Part shown: positions 7,218 through 9,996 of the stretch, piece by piece
How positions within the stretch are numbered: the first letter of the stretch is position 1
Layout: the number at the start of each line of letters is the position of its first letter
NCBI GenBank assembly: GCA_034435395.1
Contig: DAOTXK010000214.1
Location: 1-9,996 of the forward strand
DNA length: 9,996 bases
Reading direction: 5' to 3'
Source of the DNA: DAOTXK01 sp034435395
Lineage (GTDB): Bacteria; Chloroflexota; Anaerolineae; Aggregatilineales; Ch27
Program-made: the position numbers and the translations under genes
The notes under the pieces: generated by a model
What the model was told of the DNA's origin: nothing
Seen by the model: the letters and a program-made list of their open reading frames with translations, nothing else
The model's database searches: none

Positions 7218-7245
7218 TTGAAAATGCCCGGCTCCCCTGTAAAAT
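7218..7245 (+). promoter_or_regulatory. Predicted promoter of the histidine kinase operon
   Basis: TTGAAA (7218-7223) and TAAAAT (7240-7245) with 16-nt spacing form one of the best sigma-70-like matches in the window. The leader to the ATG at 7319 would be about 65-70 nt. An inverted repeat, AGCGG-AA-CCGCT (7207-7218), touches the -35 box and could be an operator. Confidence 0.5.
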
Positions 7246-7318
7246 GGGCGGATAAGGGCAGCAGTTTTCGGCCAGGCCCCCGGTGAAAAGTGGGACAACG
7301 CCTTCGGGATAAGCCCTG

Positions 7319-8731
7319 ATGAACGACCGCAACAGCCTCCAGGATGAGCGGATTCCGCAGTACATTTACGCCGCCAGACGGCTCCAGCGCGGCGATTATG
7401 ATGTCGACGTGCCCACCACGCCGCCGGACGCCCTCGGCGAACTCGGCCAGGCGTTGCACGAGCTGGCCCAGACGTTGGAGCGCCAGTACCGCCGCATCCA
7501 GAAGCTGGACGAGATCGCGACCCACATCAACGCCGGGTTGCTGCTCGACGATATTCTGGAAAAAGTCTACGGCACCTTCCGGGACATCCTCCCCTACAAC
7601 CGCATCGGCCTATCCCTCCTGGAAAACGACGGCCAGACCGTCCGGGCGCGTTGGGCCAAAACCGACCAGCCATCCCTCCAGCTGGCGGTCGGCTATGAAG
7701 CGCCGCTGGCCGGCAGCAGCCTGGAAACCATCCTCCGGACCGGTCAGCCGCGCATCATCAACGACCTGGTCGCCTATCTGGCGCAGAACCCCGACTCTGA
7801 GTCGACCCGGCTGATCGTCGGGGAGGGCATCCGCTCCTCGCTGACCTGCCCGCTGATCGCCAACGGCGTGCCGGTGGGCTTCCTGTTTTTCTCCAGCGTG
7901 ACGCCCGACGCCTACACCGACGTGCACGTGGAGACCTTCCAGCGCATCGCCCAGCAACTCTCCGTGATCGTGGAAAAAGGCCGGCTGGTCAGCGAGCTGG
8001 CGGAGCAGAAGGCGGCCATCGAACGGCAAAATGAGGAACTCCGCCGTCTGGGCGAGCAGCGGAATGCCCTGCTCGGCATGGTGGCGCACGACCTGCGCAG
8101 CCCCATCGCCTACATTCAGATGTCCACCGAGTTCCTGCTGGAATCGCTCGACACGTTAAACGAGGATGATTACCGGACCATCCTGGCCGACATCCGCCAC
8201 CAGGCGCAGCACATGTCCAGCCTGCTCAACGACCTGCTGGATGTCACCCAGATCGAGGCCGGCAAGCTGGACCTGAACCCCCAGCCGGTCGACCTGCCCG
8301 AATTCCTGGGGGAAGTGGTGCAGCGGCACCACCGCCTGGGGGCGCGCAAGGGCACCCAGGTGCTGCTGGACGCCGCCCCGCCCGGCCAGATCAGGGCCGA
8401 CCCGGCACGCCTGCGCCAGGTGATGGATAACCTGATCTCCAACGCCGTCAAGTACGCGCCGGCGGGCAGCACGGTGCGGGTCAGCGCGGAGCGGCTGGAA
8501 TCCGGCTGGCGCATCGACGTGGCCGACCAGGGACCCGGCATCCTGCCCGAAGACCGCCACCGCCTGTTTACCGAGTTTGCCCGGCTGTCGGCGCGGCCCA
8601 CCGGCGGCGAGCCCAGCACCGGCCTGGGGCTGGCCATCACCAAACGAATCGTGGAGGCGCACGGCGGGGAGATCGGCGTCGCTTCCGAGCCGGGGCGCGG
8701 GGCGACCTTCTGGTTCACGCTGCCGGAGTAA
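7319..8731 (+). CDS. Soluble HAMP-GAF sensor histidine kinase
   Basis: The 470-residue protein has no TM segment or signal peptide. Residues about 17-57 match a HAMP-like helix pair (RRLQRGDYDV and DALGELGQALHELAQTLE). Residues about 65-222 form a GAF domain (DILEKVYGTFRDILPYNRIG, then SLTCPLIANGVPVGFLFFSS). A coiled coil (about 222-250) leads to the HisKA domain with phospho-acceptor H257 in MVAHDLRSPIAY. The catalytic domain shows the N box NLISNAVKYAP (371-381), G1 DQGPGI (403-408), the FTEFARL segment, and G2 GLGLAI (435-440), ending GATFWFTLPE. All catalytic motifs are present, so autophosphorylation is expected; the GAF ligand is unknown. No response regulator is encoded nearby, making it an orphan kinase here. 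The Shine-Dalgarno is weak. The shikimate-kinase-like gene follows after 14 nt and is probably co-transcribed. Confidence 0.92.
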   Translation: MNDRNSLQDERIPQYIYAARRLQRGDYDVDVPTTPPDALGELGQALHELAQTLERQYRRIQKLDEIATHINAGLLLDDILEKVYGTFRDILPYNRIGLSLLENDGQTVRARWAKTDQPSLQLAVGYEAPLAGSSLETILRTGQPRIINDLVAYLAQNPDSESTRLIVGEGIRSSLTCPLIANGVPVGFLFFSSVTPDAYTDVHVETFQRIAQQLSVIVEKGRLVSELAEQKAAIERQNEELRRLGEQRNALLGMVAHDLRSPIAYIQMSTEFLLESLDTLNEDDYRTILADIRHQAQHMSSLLNDLLDVTQIEAGKLDLNPQPVDLPEFLGEVVQRHHRLGARKGTQVLLDAAPPGQIRADPARLRQVMDNLISNAVKYAPAGSTVRVSAERLESGWRIDVADQGPGILPEDRHRLFTEFARLSARPTGGEPSTGLGLAITKRIVEAHGGEIGVASEPGRGATFWFTLPE

Positions 8732-8745
8732 CCGCCCCCTTGCCC

Positions 8746-9327
8746 ATGCCCGATCCGGCCGCCCGCTCCCCTCTCCTGGGGCGACTCTCCGCCCCCCCCT
8801 CCACCGCGCCCTACCGTAACCTGATCCTGGCGGGGGAGATGGGGCCTGGCAAACGCGAACTGGCCGAGCGGGTGGCCGCCCATTTCCACGCGCCGCTGCG
8901 CGACATCGACGCCGAGGTAGAGGCCGCCGCCGGGATGCCGCCCGCCGAGGTGCGGGCCTTGTTCGGCGAGGCCCGCCTGACCAACCTGGAAACCGACATC
9001 TGCCGCGAGCTGGCGCTCCAGCGGGGGGCGGTGGTCTCGGTCAGCGCCAGCACCATGCTCAACGACGCCAACCGCCGCCGCCTGCAGGAAATGGGCGTCG
9101 TGCTGGTGCTGACCACGGCGCTCAACGAAACGCTGCGGCGGCTGCACGTCCAGCAGGGCGAGCGCTTCCGCCAGCCCGATCACCGCGCCCGTGAACTGGC
9201 CCGGCTCAAACGCGAATGGAAGGTGCGCGCCCTGCCCGGCCTGGCTCGCCTGGACACCACCCGGCTGACGCTCGACCAGGTGGCCGAGCAGACCATCGCC
9301 TTCTGGCAGTCCACGCCGGAATTCTGA
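8746..9327 (+). CDS. Shikimate-kinase-like P-loop protein with degenerate motifs
   Basis: The 193-residue protein follows the shikimate kinase fold: strand plus P-loop RNLILAGEMGPGKREL (residues 24-39), DIDAEVEAAAG (53-63), FGEARLTNLE (73-82), GAVVSVSASTML (94-105), NRRRLQEMGVVLVL and a C-terminal helix. Several hallmarks are changed: the P-loop has R37 where Ser/Thr should bind Mg-ATP phosphates, the 'FRxxE' shikimate-binding arginine is replaced (LTNLE), and the Gly-Gly-Gly substrate loop is SAS. Canonical shikimate phosphorylation is therefore unlikely; it may be a paralogue with a new substrate, a nucleotide-binding regulator, or an inactive pseudokinase. The start is uncertain: ATG 8746 is chosen, but TTG 8740 in the same frame lies closer to the GGAG at 8725-8728. 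It starts 14 nt after the histidine kinase stop, consistent with translational coupling. No other aromatic-pathway genes are present. Confidence 0.72.
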   Translation: MPDPAARSPLLGRLSAPPSTAPYRNLILAGEMGPGKRELAERVAAHFHAPLRDIDAEVEAAAGMPPAEVRALFGEARLTNLETDICRELALQRGAVVSVSASTMLNDANRRRLQEMGVVLVLTTALNETLRRLHVQQGERFRQPDHRARELARLKREWKVRALPGLARLDTTRLTLDQVAEQTIAFWQSTPEF

Positions 9328-9356
9328 AGGAGACGCGAGAAAATCGGCGGGAACCG

Positions 9357-9385
9357 TTGTCCCGGCCCTGGACTCGGTGTAAACT
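9357..9385 (+). promoter_or_regulatory. Predicted promoter of the nitrilase-family gene
   Basis: TTGTCC (9357-9362) and TAAACT (9380-9385) are 17 nt apart, giving a leader of about 100 nt. The leader contains a 7-bp GC stem, GGCTGGC (9402-9408) with GCCAGCC (9416-9422), about 70 nt before the start codon. Together these suggest the gene is transcribed independently of the kinase operon upstream. Confidence 0.45.
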
Positions 9386-9492
9386 CCCCCCACAGGCAGG
9401 CGGCTGGCGGGAGCGGCCAGCCCCCGCCGGAAAAACGCCAGCGGAATACGAAGAGCCATTAGCTGAATACAATACGGTGGAGAGAGAACGGT

Positions 9493-9996
9493 ATGCCTAA
9501 GCTCACTATCAGTCTGGCGCAGATGACGGTCGTGCCGGGCAGCGTGCGCCGCAATGTCGAGGTGATGGAAGGTCTGGTGGCGGAAGCGGCCCGGCGCGGC
9601 TCGCAGGTGGTTGTCCTGCCGGAGATGTGGTCGACCGGCTACGCCCTGGATCAGTGGCCGGACCTGGCCAGCCCGCTCAACGCCGGGACGTTCGCCCAGG
9701 TCTCCACCATCGCCAAACAGCACAAAATCTGCATCACCGGCTCGATGCCGGAACAACGCGGCGTCAGCGTCCACGATTCGGCGGCCTTTTTCGCCCCCAA
9801 CGGGCAGGTGATGGGCGTCTACCGTAAGATTCACCTCTTTGGCCCGATGGGCGAGGACCGGTACCTTAAAGCGGGACAATCGCCGCTTAACCTGGACCTG
9901 CCCTGGGGCAAAACCGGCCTGGCCATCTGCTACGACCTCCGCTTCCCGGAGATGTTCCGCCGCTACGGCGTGGAGGGGGCCCGGCTGGTGCTGATG
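9493..9996 (+). CDS. Nitrilase-superfamily carbon-nitrogen hydrolase (3' end cut by the window)
   Basis: From the ATG at 9493, 168 codons run to the window edge without a stop. The fragment carries the complete Glu-Lys-Cys triad of the CN-hydrolase superfamily: E44 in VVLPEMWSTGY, K112 in YRKIHLFGPMGE, and C146 in GLAICYDLRFPEMFRR. Such enzymes hydrolyse amide C-N bonds, usually of small metabolites, in the cytosol. The spacing and the YRKIHLFG and CYDLRFPE motifs are closest to the omega-amidase / deaminated-glutathione amidase type, not true nitrilases, but the substrate cannot be fixed without the missing C-terminal 90-100 residues. GGAG (9479-9482) about 10 nt upstream serves as ribosome-binding site. 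The gene is in the same direction as the kinase operon, separated by 165 nt with its own likely promoter. Confidence 0.9.
   Translation, partial: MPKLTISLAQMTVVPGSVRRNVEVMEGLVAEAARRGSQVVVLPEMWSTGYALDQWPDLASPLNAGTFAQVSTIAKQHKICITGSMPEQRGVSVHDSAAFFAPNGQVMGVYRKIHLFGPMGEDRYLKAGQSPLNLDLPWGKTGLAICYDLRFPEMFRRYGVEGARLVLM

Noticed and set aside
7246..7318. Riboswitch in the leader of the kinase gene (segment resembling GGGACAACGCC)
   Set aside because: The core of a c-di-GMP or guanidine riboswitch is not complete, and no consistent stem set could be drawn in 73 nt.
9468..9473. TACAAT as the -10 box of the nitrilase gene
   Set aside because: It has no -35 partner, and transcription from it would begin inside the ribosome-binding site.
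8170..9879. Long 569-codon open frame on the minus strand across kinase, SK-like and nitrilase genes
   Set aside because: It crosses three recognised plus-strand genes and their intergenic gaps and has low-complexity composition; a shadow.

Overview
The window is GC-rich bacterial DNA with short intergenic gaps. Gene types and the style of the intergenic repeat (a short TAGGGAC-type palindromic element next to a Uma2-like nuclease remnant) fit a Chloroflexota genome, probably of the Anaerolineae type. This is an inference from style, since no taxonomic marker gene is present.

Layout, left to right. Positions 1-634 (minus) hold the 5' part of a winged-helix protein with an acidic linker and a beta-rich tail. 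At 922-1878 (plus) is a two-TM membrane protein with a cytoplasmic phospholipase-D-like domain that lacks the HKD signature. At 1930-2076 (minus) is a 48-residue small protein. At 2281-3459 (plus) is a PLP-dependent 2-amino-3-ketobutyrate CoA ligase / glycine C-acetyltransferase. A palindromic mobile-type repeat (3476-3536) follows it directly and abuts the C-terminal remnant of a Uma2-like gene (3541-3729). A four-TM protein with a likely disulfide loop (3797-4366) converges on a secreted protein with a signal peptide (4377-5171, minus). Divergent from the latter is a TIR-domain protein with a transmembrane anchor and a Thr/Ser/Pro-rich repeated tail (5378-6187). A HAD-superfamily phosphatase follows (6396-7168) whose catalytic motif I is in a different reading frame from the rest. 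A soluble HAMP-GAF-histidine kinase (7319-8731) is closely followed by a shikimate-kinase-like protein that has lost several signature motifs (8746-9327). The window ends in the first 168 codons of a nitrilase-superfamily amidohydrolase (9493-9996).

Most genes look like single transcription units: sigma-70-like boxes can be proposed before seven of them. The clearest operon candidate is the histidine kinase plus the shikimate-kinase-like gene (14-nt gap). No response regulator, integrase, tRNA, rRNA or CRISPR array is visible.

I do not see a coherent new multi-gene system. The most informative oddities are the HAD frameshift, explained by one base missing from a 21-nt imperfect tandem repeat; the degenerate shikimate-kinase-like partner of an orphan sensor kinase; the membrane-tethered TIR protein with a mucin-like tail; the membrane PLD-like protein; and the palindromic repeat fused to a Uma2 remnant.
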